From an uncultured Mycoplasmataceae bacterium (GTDB lineage Bacteria; Bacillota_I; Bacilli_A; Mycoplasmatales; Mycoplasmoidaceae), in NCBI GenBank assembly GCA_900544585.1, contig UQVX01000001.1, forward strand, positions 62,001-126,000: a stretch of DNA of 64,000 nt, read 5' to 3'. A program made the translations under genes and the position numbers. How positions within the stretch are numbered: position 1 is the first letter of the stretch; each line of letters opens with the position of its first letter. The notes beneath the pieces were generated by a model, which was not told the DNA's origin, did not search any database, and saw only the letters and a program-made list of their open reading frames with translations. Positions 34,178-46,303 of the stretch are shown here, piece by piece.

Positions 34178-34879
34178 ATGAAGTTTTTTATTGATATTGG
34201 TAACACAAATTTTAAAATTTGTGATGAAAATGATTTAGTGAAGATTTTCTTAGTTAATGAATTTTATAACTTTTTAAAATCATTTAATTTTAAAGAGCAT
34301 CAATTGTATGTATTAAATAACAATTTAAAATGTGATGAAATTTTAAAAGAATTTTTGAATGATAATTTATTTATTTTTGACATTAAAAAATATCAAGAAC
34401 AATTTATTGTTTCTAAAAAATTTCATCAAAATGAAATTGGCAATGATTTATGATTTTTAATTTATTACCTAAATAAAATTAGCTATGATGATGTAATTAT
34501 GATTTCTAGTGGTTCATGCTTAATTAGCATTGTAAAAAAGCAAAACCAAATTTGTTCAATTAGCATCAACTTAGGAATTAGTAATAGTAACCTTATACTA
34601 AGAGATAAATTTAATTTGCAAACATCTCAACGAATTAATGATGAATCTGGTACTGAAACTGATTTATGTATTAGTTTAGGAAATTATTGTTTGATTAATG
34701 GCATAATTCAAACTAATAGTAAAATTTTTAGTTTACATAGTCCACAAATAGTGGTTTGCGGCAATGATTGAGATGACAATTGCACAAAAAAAATAATTGA
34801 AAAATATCCAACAACTATTTTGAAAAATAATTTAGTTTTATCAACCTTTAAAAATTGGTGTTTGGATAATAATTTATAA
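34178..34879 (+). CDS. coaX: type III pantothenate kinase-like protein (divergent)
   Basis: A 233-aa ASKHA-fold-like protein. It starts MKFFIDIGNTNFKI, the type III pantothenate kinase phosphate-1 motif (DxGNTxxK), followed by NEIGNDL (family GxDR) and IVVCGND. The central DxGTA/T and GGxIxPG motifs are poor (SSGSCLISIV, SINLGISNSN), so the expected catalytic Asp is not clear. It may be a divergent kinase or a relative that lost activity. It lies 3 nt after gapN and before the tsf promoter. Confidence 0.5.
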
Positions 34880-34892
34880 AGATAAAATTTTA

Positions 34893-34898
34893 TATAAT
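34893..34898 (+). promoter_or_regulatory. -10 element of the tsf operon
   Basis: TATAAT inside an AT-only stretch, 37 nt before the tsf ATG and just after the coaX stop. A GGAG ribosome-binding site follows at 34922-34925. No clear -35 is seen, as is common in mollicutes. Confidence 0.5.
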
Positions 34899-34935
34899 TT
34901 ATAAAGATAAACTTACATAATGGAGAATTTTGCAA

Positions 34936-35823
34936 ATGGCAAGCAAAGCTGAATTAATTAAACAGTTGAGAGCAGCAACAAATGCAGGAATGAGCGATTG
35001 TATTAAAGCACTTGCTGAATCACAAGATAATTTAGAATTGGCAATTGAATGATTGAGAAAAAATGGTGCAATTAAGGCTGCAAAAAAAGCTGATGCAATT
35101 GCAGCAGAAGGTTTAACAGTTGCTAAATTAAGTTCTAATAAAAAATTAGTTGCAGTAATTGAAGTTAATTGTCAAACTGATTTTGTAGCTAAAAATGATC
35201 AATTCATTGATTTAACAAACAAGATGTTAGATGCAGTATTGAATAATCCAAAGACTGAAAATTATGAATCATTAATGGTTGATGGTCAAAGTTTTGTCGA
35301 AGCTGCACAAGGGCTGACTGCTACAATTGGCGAAAAAATTTCTTTTAGAAGAGCAAAAGTTTTAGTTGCTAGTGATAACCAAACATTAGGTGCTTATACA
35401 CACATGAATAATCGCGTTGCAACAGCGGTTTTAATAAATGGGAATGTGGATGATGAAGTTGCTAATAATGTTGCAATGCACATAGCAGCAATGAACCCAA
35501 AATATGTCACTGAACAAGAAGTTGATCAAGAATGATTAAACAAAGAAAAAGAAATCATTTTAGAACAAACAAAACAAGAATCAAATAAACCAGTTGAATT
35601 TTTATCAAAAATTGTTGATGGTAGAATAAATAAACTTTTAAAAGAAGTATGTTTAGTATCACAACCATATGTAAAAGACCCAAGTATTACAATCGAACAA
35701 TACTTAAGTAGTAAAAATGCTAAAGCAAACCAAATGGTTAATTTTGTGTTAGGTGAAGGAATTCAAAAGAAAGAAAGTGATTTTGCAGCAGAAGTTGCAG
35801 AACAAATGAATCAAGCAAAATAA
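34936..35823 (+). CDS. tsf: elongation factor Ts
   Basis: A 295-aa guanine-exchange factor for EF-Tu. The N-terminal UBA-like domain (LIKQLRAATNAGMSDCIKAL) is clear, and EVNCQTDFVAKNDQF (~78-92) is the EF-Tu-contacting core. The C-terminal part continues past UGA Trp codons to TAA at 35821. GGAG precedes the ATG. First of tsf-pyrH-frr-uppS-cdsA-dxr-polC, a classic order; rpsB is not beside it. Confidence 0.97.
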
Positions 35824-35850
35824 TCAAATTTTTGAATAATAGGTAACAAA

Positions 35851-36561
35851 ATGAAAGAACGTATTCTCATTAAGATTTCTGGAGCGTCATTAAAATCAAA
35901 CAATGAAATTTTTGATGTTAAAAAAATCTCTAATCTGGCCTATCAAATTAATGTTCTTTCACAAAAATACCAAATATCTTTAGTAATTGGTGGTGGCAAT
36001 ATCTTTCGTGGTAATTTAGCCCAATCATTAAATTTAGATCGTAATGATGCGGATGCCATGGGAATGCTTTCAACAATGATTAATGGATTAATTCTTAAAA
36101 ATGTTTTTAATAATCACAAGATAAATGTGAAGCTTTTTAGTGCATTGAAAATTGATAAGATTATTGATGAATATACATCTAGATCTGTCAATGATGCATT
36201 AAACAACAACGATGTTTGTATTTTTGTTGGTGGAGTTGGATTGCCATTTTTTACCACTGATACAGGAGCCGCTTTAAGAGCTGCAGAGACACAATCAAAA
36301 ATAATTTTGATGGGTAAAAATGGTGTTGATGGAGTGTATGATAAAGATCCATTAAAACATAGTGATGCCAAGCGATTTGAACACTTAACTTATGATGAAA
36401 TTATAAGCAAGTCATTGGATGTTATTGATCAATCAGCGTTGACATTATGTTGAGATAACAATATTAGTTTATTAGTTTTTAATATTAATGAAGAAAATAG
36501 TTTAATTAGAGTGATGAATAAAGAAATTAAGGCAACAATTATTGATGAAGGAGTAAATTAG
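35851..36561 (+). CDS. pyrH: UMP kinase
   Basis: A 236-aa amino-acid-kinase-fold enzyme phosphorylating UMP to UDP. RILIKISGASLKS (4-16) matches the ATP-binding start, VIGGGNIFRG (~47-56) the UMP/ATP loop, and DADAMGMLSTMINGL the hexamer interface. FVGGVGLPFFTTDTGAALRA and KNGVDGVYDKDP are diagnostic. UGA Trp at ~195. 27 nt after tsf and 2 nt before frr. Confidence 0.96.
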
Positions 36562-36563
36562 TT

Positions 36564-37118
36564 ATGATTGATTGAAAAAAATACGAAAATGAATTTAATC
36601 AAAATGCTCAACCAGTTTTGGAATGAATGCATAGTGAATTAAGTCGCATTCGTGTTGGTCGTGCTAATCCAACTATTTTAGATGATATTCTAGTGGAAGC
36701 ATATGATGATAAAACTAAAATCAATGCTATTGCAAATATTAGTATTCCAGAACCTAGAATTTTGGTTATCAAACCCTATGATCGTTCATTAATAAAAAAT
36801 ATTGGTGCCGCAATTCATGCTGCAAACATTGGAATTAATCCACAAATGGATAGTGATGTTATTAGACTTGTATTCCCTGCTCCAACTGAAGAAACAAGAA
36901 AAGAATGTTTAAAAAAGACAAAAGCAATTGCTGAGGAAGCAAAAATCGGGATTAGAAAAGTTCGTCAACAGCTACAAGATGAATTCAAGAAAGATGTTGA
37001 TGTTGTTGAAGATGATAAAAAATATTTTCAAACTCAATTGGATAATTTAACCAAAGAAATAAATAAAAAAATTGATATTGATTTGGAGAATCGTGATAAA
37101 GAGATCATGACTATTTAA
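36564..37118 (+). CDS. frr: ribosome recycling factor
   Basis: A 184-aa factor that, with EF-G, splits post-termination ribosomes. The start at 36564 (MIDWKKYENEFNQN) is upstream of two UGA Trp codons. Its blocks are SRIRVGRANPTILDDILVEA (the tRNA-mimic hinge region) and VRQQLQDEFKKD, with normal length. pyrH-frr is the standard order. Confidence 0.95.
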
Positions 37119-37126
37119 GTTTACTC

Positions 37127-37822
37127 ATGGTTAAAATTAATCATTTAGCTTTTATTATGGATGGTAATGGACGCTGAGCAAAACAACGTGGTTTATTACG
37201 CACGCAAGGTCATTATGCTGGTTTAAAAGCAATGAAAAATATCATTCAATCATGTTATGAATTAAAAATCAAGACTATTAGTTTTTATGCTTTCTCAACT
37301 GAAAATTGAAATCGACCAAAACAAGAAGTAGCATATTTAATTAGTTTACTAAATAGTGAAATTAATAATCCAAAATTATTAAAATGATTGTTAAATAATG
37401 ATGTAAGGTTAATTTGAAATGGATTTAGTGATGGTTTGGATCCTAAATTGATTTTTCAAATTCAACAGTTGATGCAAAAAACTCAAAATTGTTCAACAAT
37501 GAATTTACAAATTATGTTTAATTATGGTAGTCAGCAAAAAATTGCTGTAACAATCAATGATATGATAGTTAAAAAAATTAACATAAATATGCAAACTATC
37601 ACTGAGTGTTTGGATCCTTTTCAACTTGGCCCTATTGATTTATTAATTAGAACTAGTGGTGAACAAAGACTAAGTAATTTTATGTTATGAGAATTAAGTT
37701 ATAGTGAATTAATTTTTAATTCAAAATATTGACCAGACTATGATAAAAATAGTTTATTGTTAGACTTAGAAGAATTTAATAATCGTAACCGTAGATATGG
37801 AAATATTAATGAAAAATATTAA
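37127..37822 (+). CDS. uppS: isoprenyl (undecaprenyl-type) diphosphate synthase
   Basis: A 231-aa cis-prenyltransferase. The catalytic FIMDGNGRWA (9-18) and C-terminal RTSGEQRLSNFMLWELSYSE (with the IPP-binding Arg and Ser) are present, as is FYAFSTENWNRP. In a wall-less bacterium the product would be a lipid carrier for other glycans or short prenyl chains rather than peptidoglycan. Its 3' end overlaps cdsA by 14 nt. The neighbour dxr suggests endogenous isoprenoid precursors. Confidence 0.92.
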
Positions 37823-38927
37823 AGTTAATGAATTATCTAGTGGTACTAAAAACACAATGAAACAAAGATTACTATCTTCGGTTTACATTGCCATGTTTTT
37901 TATTATTTTGTTTTTACTAGGAATCTTAGCTGACAATGTTAATAATTGATCACCAATTAATTCCCTATTAGGTCGACAGATTTGTGCTTGAATATTATTA
38001 ATTTTTTTACTACCAATGATTTACATTGGATGTAGAGAAATAAATAATATTTTTTTTAAATTTAATCCTTTAAGCCAAATATTAATTACTTTTGCAAGTG
38101 CTGCTTTAATTTATGCCCCAACATTAATTTATTTTTTAAAGTACTACGATTACTTAGGTAACAGTATTATTTTAGGTGAAACAATTACTCAATTTAATAC
38201 TGTAACCAATATTTTTGCTATTGCATTGGCTTCAGCAATTTTACTTACTATCATAATAAACACTATCTTGCTGGTTGTTTATCATCATTTAACTTTTAAA
38301 AATTGATTCATCCTAAACTTATTAGTTGGAGTTATAAGTGGTTTCTACTTAGGAACTTATTTTTTCTTATTTACAAGAGGGTGATTATCATTATTATGAT
38401 TAATGTTAATTGTTTTTGGTTGTGATTCATTTTCTTATTTTGGTGGCCTACTATTTGGCAAACACCAAATGGCCAAAAAAATTAGCCCTAAGAAAACTTG
38501 AGAAGGTTTTGCAGTTGGACAAGTTGTTACTATTTTGGTTGCAATGTTGATTTTATTTGGATTTTCATATATTCAACATGATCCAAATGTACTTGAACAA
38601 ATCATGGGAGTACAATTTAAACATATTGTGAATGGCATTGTACAAGAAGAATTTTCTACTAATACATTTAAATGATGAATTTCAATGTTTTTTATCACTA
38701 CAGGACTCTCACTACTTAGTGTTTTTGGTGATTTAACATTTAGTTGATTTAAAAGAAAATATCACATTAAAGATTATGGTACACTAATCCCTGGACATGG
38801 TGGGGTTTTAGATCGAATTGATTCTCATTCTGTTGTGATTAGTAGTTATTTTATTTTGAGTTTCTTTTTAGCTTTATTTGCTAATACTGTGGTATTTTTT
38901 ACTCCAATTGGTGCGGCAATCTGGTAA
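37809..38927 (+). CDS. cdsA: phosphatidate cytidylyltransferase
   Basis: A 372-aa polytopic membrane enzyme making CDP-diacylglycerol from phosphatidate and CTP. About eight hydrophobic segments are seen. The CDS signature is clear near the C-terminus: SWFKRKYHIKDYGTLIPGHG followed by GVLDRIDS, with GKHQMAKKISPKKTWEG earlier. The start lies inside uppS (14-nt overlap). Product feeds PgsA (32105). Confidence 0.93.
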
Positions 38928-38933
38928 TAATAT

Positions 38934-40001
38934 ATGAAAAAAATTATGGTTTTTGGGGCGACAGGCAGTATTGGTTTACAAACGATAAATATAATAAAAC
39001 AAGATAGTAATTTACAGCTTTGTGCTTTTACATATTTAAATAATGAATCCCTAGCTAATGAAATTAAGACACAATTCCCGCAAGCAATAATGTTTTGTCA
39101 TAAAAATCCCAATGATGAATGACAAAGAATAATTCAACAAACACAACCTGATTTAGTTGTGAATAGCATCACAGGATTTGCCGGATTAGCCATCACACAA
39201 TATTGCATTGAGAACAATTATAAATTAGCTTTAGCAAATAAAGAATCATTGGTAGCTGCAGGACATTTAATTGATTGTTCAAAAATATTACCAATTGATA
39301 GTGAACATTCTGCGCTATATGAATTAGTACAAAAATATGGAATTAATGATTTAAATACATTGTATTTAACTGCAAGTGGTGGCCCATTTTATAATTTAAA
39401 AAGAAATGAATTAACTGGCATTAGTTTTAATCAGGCGATTACACATCCAACATGAAAGATGGGATATAAAATTAGTATTGATTCTGCTACATTAGTTAAT
39501 AAGTGCTTTGAAATTATTGAGGCATACCATTTTTTTAAAATTAAAAATATAGTAGCTTTATATCATCCAACATCAATTGTGCACGGATTAATTAAAACTA
39601 ATAATGGTGCCATCATTAGCTACATGTCTTATCCTGATATGAAATTACCAATCAGTTTAGCTTTAAATGATTATTCAATTTCATCAAAACAAATTATTAG
39701 TGACTTAAATTTGTCAAATTTAAATCTTTACTTTGAACAAATTTCACCAGAAAAATTCATCCCTTTAAAATGAGCAAATGATTTAATTAATAGTAATAAT
39801 TATGCAATTGGTACAATTATCACTGTTGTTGATGATTATGTAATTGAATTATTTAAGAATAATAAAATTAGTTTTTTAAACATTACAGATATTATTGATA
39901 ACTATATCAATAAATATCAACATTATAAAGTTAGCAGTTGGAATGACATTTATAATTTAAGAGAAGCAATTTTATTAGATTTAAGAGCCAATTATAAGTA
40001 G
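38934..40001 (+). CDS. dxr: 1-deoxy-D-xylulose 5-phosphate reductoisomerase
   Basis: A 355-aa NADPH-dependent enzyme making MEP, the committed step of the non-mevalonate isoprenoid pathway. NADPH-binding FGATGSIGLQT (7-17), LANKESLV, DSEHSALYELV (catalytic metal residues), TASGGPF and HPTWKMGYKISIDSATLVNK are all present. Flanked by cdsA (6 nt) and polC (6 nt). Other MEP genes are not in this window, so whether the pathway is complete cannot be judged. Confidence 0.94.
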
Positions 40002-40007
40002 TAAGTT

Positions 40008-43000
40008 ATGAAAAAAATAAGTGATGTTTTAAAAGTATTAGATTTCTTGAATTTGGAGCAAATTCAAGAAATTTTAAATGCATTAAGTGAATACAATTTT
40101 TCCCACCATGAAGATAAATTGATCATTAAACTAGTTTTAAAACATGGTTTAACATTGGCAACCTTACAAAAAATTCATGATTCAAATAAAACTAATCACA
40201 AAATTTTATTAAATTGTGAACTTGAGTTAACTAATTTGGATAAATCAACATTTGATTTATACATTAATAATTTTTTAAAATCTTCACCTAACTTATTAAA
40301 AATTTGACCATTGACAACTGTCGAATTTGAACCAAATGTTTTACATTTAAAATATCATAGTGATTTTCAATGTCATGAATGAGAAAATGTTAAAGTTCAA
40401 TTAATAGATTATTTAAATAATCAAACATTCATTAAAGTCAATGATATTAAATTGACATTAGATGAAGAAATTAATAATTATCAAAAAAAGATTCTTGTTA
40501 ATGATCAAACAACTATTAATAACTATAATGAAAATTTACAAAATAAAATTGATGAAAAAAAACAAAAAAATTATAAGTATCCCATAAGAATGACTGACCC
40601 AATTACAAGTATAAATGAATTAGGTTTTAATGATAAAAATAAGATTATAAGCGGAAAAATTTTTAATATTAGAATTAGAAAACTAAAAAATAATATGTCA
40701 TTAGTTTCATATTATCTTGCTGATGAAACATCAGCTTTGTTGGTTAAAGAATATATTAAAACTAGTGATGGACCTAAATTAAAAATTGGTGATTATGTCA
40801 AGATGATGATTGATATTGATGTTAGCAATAATTTTGATGGGCATGAATATTTATTTGGTAAATTAAAAAAATTTGAATTATTAGATAAACCAAAAATTAA
40901 TAATGAAGATGGTTTATCTAATCATCGAATTGAGTTATGTTTACATACTAAAATGTCAAGCTATGATGGAATAATTGATTTAAATGGATTAAAAGAAAAA
41001 TTAATCTCATTAAAACATACACATTTTGCTATTACAGATCGTTACAATGTCCAAAATTATCCCGATATTGCAAAAACATTTAATAATTCTGGCATCACTC
41101 CCATTTATGGGGTTGAACTAGAAAAATTACCTGCAATTATCCCTGCAGTTTTAAATCCGATAGATACTAGTTTAAATAGTTGTGAATATGTTGTATTTGA
41201 TTTGGAAACTACTGGGTTACACCCAATATTTGATGACATCATTGAATTTGGTGCTGTTATAGTTAAAAATAATCAAATTATTGCTAAAGAACAATTTTTT
41301 ATTAAACCTAATTGTCAACTAAGTACAAAAATTTCTAATCTTACAAATATTTATGAAACTAATTTAGAAAATGCTATTGACCAAAAAAGTGGATTAGAAA
41401 AAATTGTTAATTTTATTGGTGATAGAGTTTTAGTTGCACATAATGGTATTAATTTTGATTTCAATTTTATAAATATTAAATTAATTCAATATGGTTTTTC
41501 ACCATTAAAAAATTGTCTAATTGATAGTATGGTAATAAGTAGAGCAATTAATGAATATAAAGCTCATAATCTAGAAATGCTTGCTAAAAAATTGCATTTG
41601 AATTATAATGCAGACGAGGCTCATAGAGCTGATTATGATGCACAATTACTTGCTGAAGTTTGGATGCAATTTTTACAAATATTGAGTCAGTGAGAATGCA
41701 AAACAATTGCTGAAATTAATCCAAAAATTCAAACTGATAGATTAAGACAATCAACAAGAGGTGACTTTGTTGTTGTTTATGCAAAAAACCAACAAGGCAT
41801 AAAAAATATCTATGAATTAGTTTCTAAATCTCATTCAATTGGCTTTTTTAATCGTCCAACTATTACATGAGATGATATTTTAATGTTTAGAGATAATTTA
41901 ATCACTACTAATCTAGCGATTGAAAGTGATGTTATTAATCTGGCAATTGATGGTAGTGATTTAGAATTAGAAGAATGTATTTCTAAATATGACTTTATTA
42001 GCTTGTGTTCTAGTTTAGGTTATTATCATGAAATTAGTAATGAAAATATTACTAAAGAACAATATGAACAATCTGTTGTTAGAATTATTGATTTATGTGC
42101 AAAATTAAATAAGAAGGTTGTTGCTGTTTCTAATGCATACTACCTTGATGAAACAGATAAAAAATTTCATGATTTATATGTCACAATGCCAACACTAAAC
42201 AAAAGACCCCATCGGTTTTTTAAGTTTAGAACAGGCCCAATTTGTTATTTAAGAAATACAAATCAAATGTTAGAAGAATGATGTTTTTTAAACAATGATG
42301 AATTAGTTGAAGCTATTGTTATTAAAAATGGTCAAGATATCATTAGTTTAATTGAACCTAATATTACACCTATTCAAAAAAAATTATACCCACCAAAAAT
42401 TGTTGGTGTTGATGAAAAAGTAAAAACAACAGTTTATAGTAATGCCCATAAAAGATATGGAGAAAAATTACCTGAAATTGTTGAGCAAAGAATCACTAAG
42501 GAATTGGATTCAATTATTAATCATGGTTATGCTGTTGTATATTGGATTTCACATTTGTTAGTACAAGAATCAATTAATGATGGCTATGTAGTTGGCTCAA
42601 GAGGTTCAGTCGGTTCATCATTAGTTGCAACATTTTTAGATATTACAGATGTAAATCCTTTACCACCACACTATTTATGTAACAATTGTTGCTATAGTGA
42701 TTTCGATGTGCCAGAAAATATTGAAGATGGTTATGATTTAGAACCAAAACAATGTCCTAATTGTCAAAAAATGATGCAGGGTGATGGGCATAACATTTTA
42801 TTTGAAGTTTTCTTAGGTTTTTATGGTGATAAAGTACCTGATATTGATTTGAATTTTTCAGGAATTTATCAAAATAAAGCTCACAATTTTATTAAGAAAA
42901 TGTTTGGTGATAAATATACTTATCGGGCAGGTACAATAAGTACAATTGCAGAAAAGACATCTTTTGCTAACACTAAAAATTATTTTCAAGAAATCAATAA

Positions 43001-44279
43001 AGAAATGAATCCAGCTGAAATAGAAGAATATGCTGTGAAATGTGTTGATGTAAAAAGAACGACTGGGCAACACCCAGGAGGGATTATTGTTGTGCCAGAT
43101 GACATGAGTATTTTTGATTTCACACCATATAATTATCCGGCCGATGATAAAACGCAAGATTGGTTTACCACACATTTTGCATTTGAACACATTCATGATA
43201 ATTTATTAAAATTTGATATCCTAGGTCATGATAATCCAACAGTATTAAGAATGTTGAAAGATTTGACAGGGGTTGATGAAAAAGACATTCCTCATTATGA
43301 TTTAAAGACATTAAGTCTATTTAGTTCTATCAATGAATTAAATCTTGATACTTCTATTATGATTAAAGAAAAAACTGGAGCAATCTCCATCCCTGAATTT
43401 GGTACTAAGTTTGTTCGAGAAATGTTAATTGACACCAAACCAATAAGCTTTGCTGATTTAATTAGAATTTCAGGACTATCACATGGTACTGATGTTTGAG
43501 TTGATAATGCTAAAGAATTAATTAAAACAGGTTTACATTTAAATCAAATTATTGCTTGTCGGGATGATATTATGTCCTATTTAATAAATCATGGTGTAGA
43601 TGCTAAAACTGCATTTAATGTAATGGAGGATGTAAGAAAAGGTAAACAAATCAAGCCGACTGATATTGAAATATTAGAAAAAAATCATGTACCAAAATGG
43701 TACATTGATTCATGTAACAAAATTAAGTATATGTTCCCTAAGGCACATGCCACTGCATATGTTATGCATGCTTGAAAATTTGCTTGGTATAAGCTAAATT
43801 ATCCACTAGAATATTATGCATCATACTTTTCAATTCGGACAACAGTTTTTGATGTACAAAAAATGTGTGAAGGTATTGAAAGTATCAAAGAAGATTATGA
43901 GCGTATTAATGATTTAATTAAACAAAATCGTGATGTTACCACTAAAGAAAAGGATTTATTACCAATTTATGAAGTTGCAATTGAAATGATTTCTCGTGGT
44001 TTTAGTTTCAAAATGATTAATATTAATGAATCAGATGCAACAAATTTCTTAATTGATTATAAAAGCAATGCCTTAATTTGCCCCTTTAAAGTCTTAGATG
44101 GTTTAGGTGATTCAGTTGCTAGTTCAATCATTAATGCAAGAAATGACCACAACTTTGCTAGTAAAGAAGATTTTATTAATCGGACAAAAGTTTCCAAACA
44201 ACATATTCAATTAATGACTAAACTAAAAATCATTGATGATTTAAACGAAACTAGTCAAATTGGTTTATTTGAAATTTAG
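40008..44279 (+). CDS. polC: DNA polymerase III alpha subunit, PolC type
   Basis: A 1,423-aa replicative polymerase of the Gram-positive type with built-in proofreading. In order: N-terminal domain (to ~180), OB fold (~200-300), first half of the PHP domain (IELCLHTKMSSYDGI, ~306), DnaQ-like 3'-5' exonuclease (EYVVFDLETTGLHP, from ~393), the second PHP part, then the palm/fingers (GSRGSVGSSLVATF, ~864). A Zn-binding set CNNCC...CPNC lies at ~891-920, followed by GQHPGGIIVVP and the C-terminal helix-hairpin-helix region. No frameshift is seen; gaps are UGA Trp codons. Confidence 0.96.
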
Positions 44280-44572
44280 GATTTATTGCTAAACAATTTC
44301 ACTTTACATTACAATAATAAAATAACTTTTTTTAAATTTATTCTGTTTTATTAAAATCAATAAGGATAAAATAAACATCATGGATACTAATTTTAATAAA
44401 GTAATTAATAATAAGAGAGAGTTGTAGTTTTATAAAAATATGGATGCTTGAATATCAGATTATATAAGTGTGCTTAATAAAAAAATTAAGCACTAGAATA
44501 TTTAAAAATTGTTTGATATAGAAAAATTAAAACAAACAAAAAACATAGATTATAAATTGGGGACTACACAAT
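44280..44572. other. intergenic region at the island's left edge
   Basis: 293 nt without a complete gene. It holds the first copy of a leader repeat (44352-44430), then AT-rich sequence with a perfect 9-bp inverted repeat GTGCTTAAT/ATTAAGCAC (44470-44493). No T-run follows that repeat, so it looks more like an operator or processing hairpin than a terminator for polC. Confidence 0.5.
44352..44430 (+). repeat. leader direct repeat, copy 1 (4 AG units)
   Basis: 79 nt nearly identical to 47609-47688: same ribosome-binding region (AATAAGGATAAA), same ATG and same first codons (MDTNFNKVINNK), then (AG)4 instead of (AG)5. After the AG tract the frame stops within three codons, and the following sequence is unrelated to the methyltransferase. 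It appears to be an orphaned 5' end of a gene like the one at 47636. Confidence 0.85.
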
Positions 44573-46303
44573 ATGAATAGATCAGAAGTTGCCAATAAGA
44601 TAGGCTTAGATTATTTGACTACCAATATTGAAAATGATGAGTTTAGTTATAGTAAAGTATTAGACAACAAAATTGAAGGACATAAATATATAGATAGAAG
44701 ATTTGAATATGAAAATTATTCAATATTAGTAGAGTTTAAAGATAAGAAAAATAACTCATTTAGCCAAAATGAAGAACAACAAATTCTTGATTATTATGAA
44801 TTAGAAAAGAGATATAAACCGAAAAACCATATTATTTTAATTTTATATAACATTCAAAATGAAAATATAAAGGTGTGAAAAGATGGTGTTGAATTGAAAG
44901 ATGAATCAACAATCAATTCAATGGATTATTACACAGGCTTATATACTAATAGAATTAATGATAAAAATAATGTTATAGAAACTACAAATTCTCTAAATAT
45001 GGACTTACATAAATTTGGTATTAAAGAAAATATCAGAAGTCAATTAGTAGGTTCATTTTTAGTTGCTTTAAATTCAGGTTTAGAATATTCTACAGATTTA
45101 AAAACTAAAGAATTACTTGAAAGAATTAAAGAAAAATTACAAAATAAAATTGATGATAATGATAATAAACAATTAAAAATAAAACTATTAATAAAAATTT
45201 TAGATGAACAACAAGTTAAAGAACTTAAAATCAAAGATTTAGTCTTTTTATTAAATAAAATAAACATAAATTTGATACCTTACATAAACCAAAAAACCAC
45301 AGAAGGTGAAGATTTATTAAATTTATTTTTTACTACATTTAATAAATATGTTGGTAAACAAGACAAAAATCAAGCATTTACACCAACACATATTACTGAT
45401 TTTATGTGTGAAGTATGTAATGTAGATAAAAATTCTAGAGTTTTAGATCCTACATGTGGTTCAGGTGCATTTTTAGTTCAAGCCATGACTAAAATGTTAA
45501 AAAAAGCAGGTAAAGATCAGCAAAAATGTAAAGATATTAAATCTAACCAAATATTTGGTATTGAATCAGAAGAAAAGGCATTTGGTTTAGCAACAACCAA
45601 TATGTTGATTCATGAAGATGGCAAATCTAATATCAAACATGCTAGTTGTTTTGATGAAGAAGATTGAATTAAACAACAAGATATAAATATAGTTTTAATG
45701 AATCCGCCTTTTAATGGACAAAAGATGCCTAGTAATTGTCCTATTAATAAACAAAAAAATATGGACTCAACAAAAGGATTTTATTTTGTAGAATATGTAG
45801 CTTCTGTTGTTAATAAAGGTAAATTAGCTGCTATATTACCATTATCATGTGCAATAGGTAGTGATGATTCAATTAAACAATATAAGAAAAAAATGTTAAA
45901 AAATCATACATTATTGGGTGTGTTTACATTAAATAATGAAGTATTCCATCCAGGAGCATCTGTTAATGCTTGTGTTATGTTATTTGAATTAGGCAAGCCA
46001 CATGATCCGGAAAAAGAAACATTTTTTGGTTATTTTAAAAATGATGGATTTATCAAAAAGAAAAATAAGGGTAGAGTAGAAAAAGAAAATTGAAATTCTA
46101 TTAAAAAGGAATGATTGCATCTATTTGAATATAAAGAATCAAAACCTGGTCTGTCTGTGATGCATAAAATTAATTATCAAGACGAATGGCTAGCAGAAGC
46201 CTACTTGGAAACAGATTATGAACAATTAACAGAAGAAAATTTTATTCAGAGTATTAGAGATTATATTGCTTTTAAAGTAAAGAATGGTCATATTGATGAA
46301 TAA
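44573..46303 (+). CDS. BcgI-like nuclease-N6-adenine methyltransferase (type IIG/I-like RM subunit)
   Basis: A 576-aa protein joining two activities. Residues 1-100 look like a PD-(D/E)xK nuclease: D41, then E54-F-K56 in YSILVEFKDKK, spaced by 12 residues, followed by QQILDYY and HIILILYN, like HsdR/BcgI N-termini. Residues ~230-560 are an HsdM-type methylase: QAFTPTHITDFM, motif I LDPTCGSGAFL and motif IV NPPFNG. UGA Trp codons break it. It overlaps the specificity gene by 8 nt (ATGAATAA). No separate HsdR is present, which supports cutting by the fused domain. A plain HsdM with a degenerate N-domain is the alternative. Confidence 0.78.
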
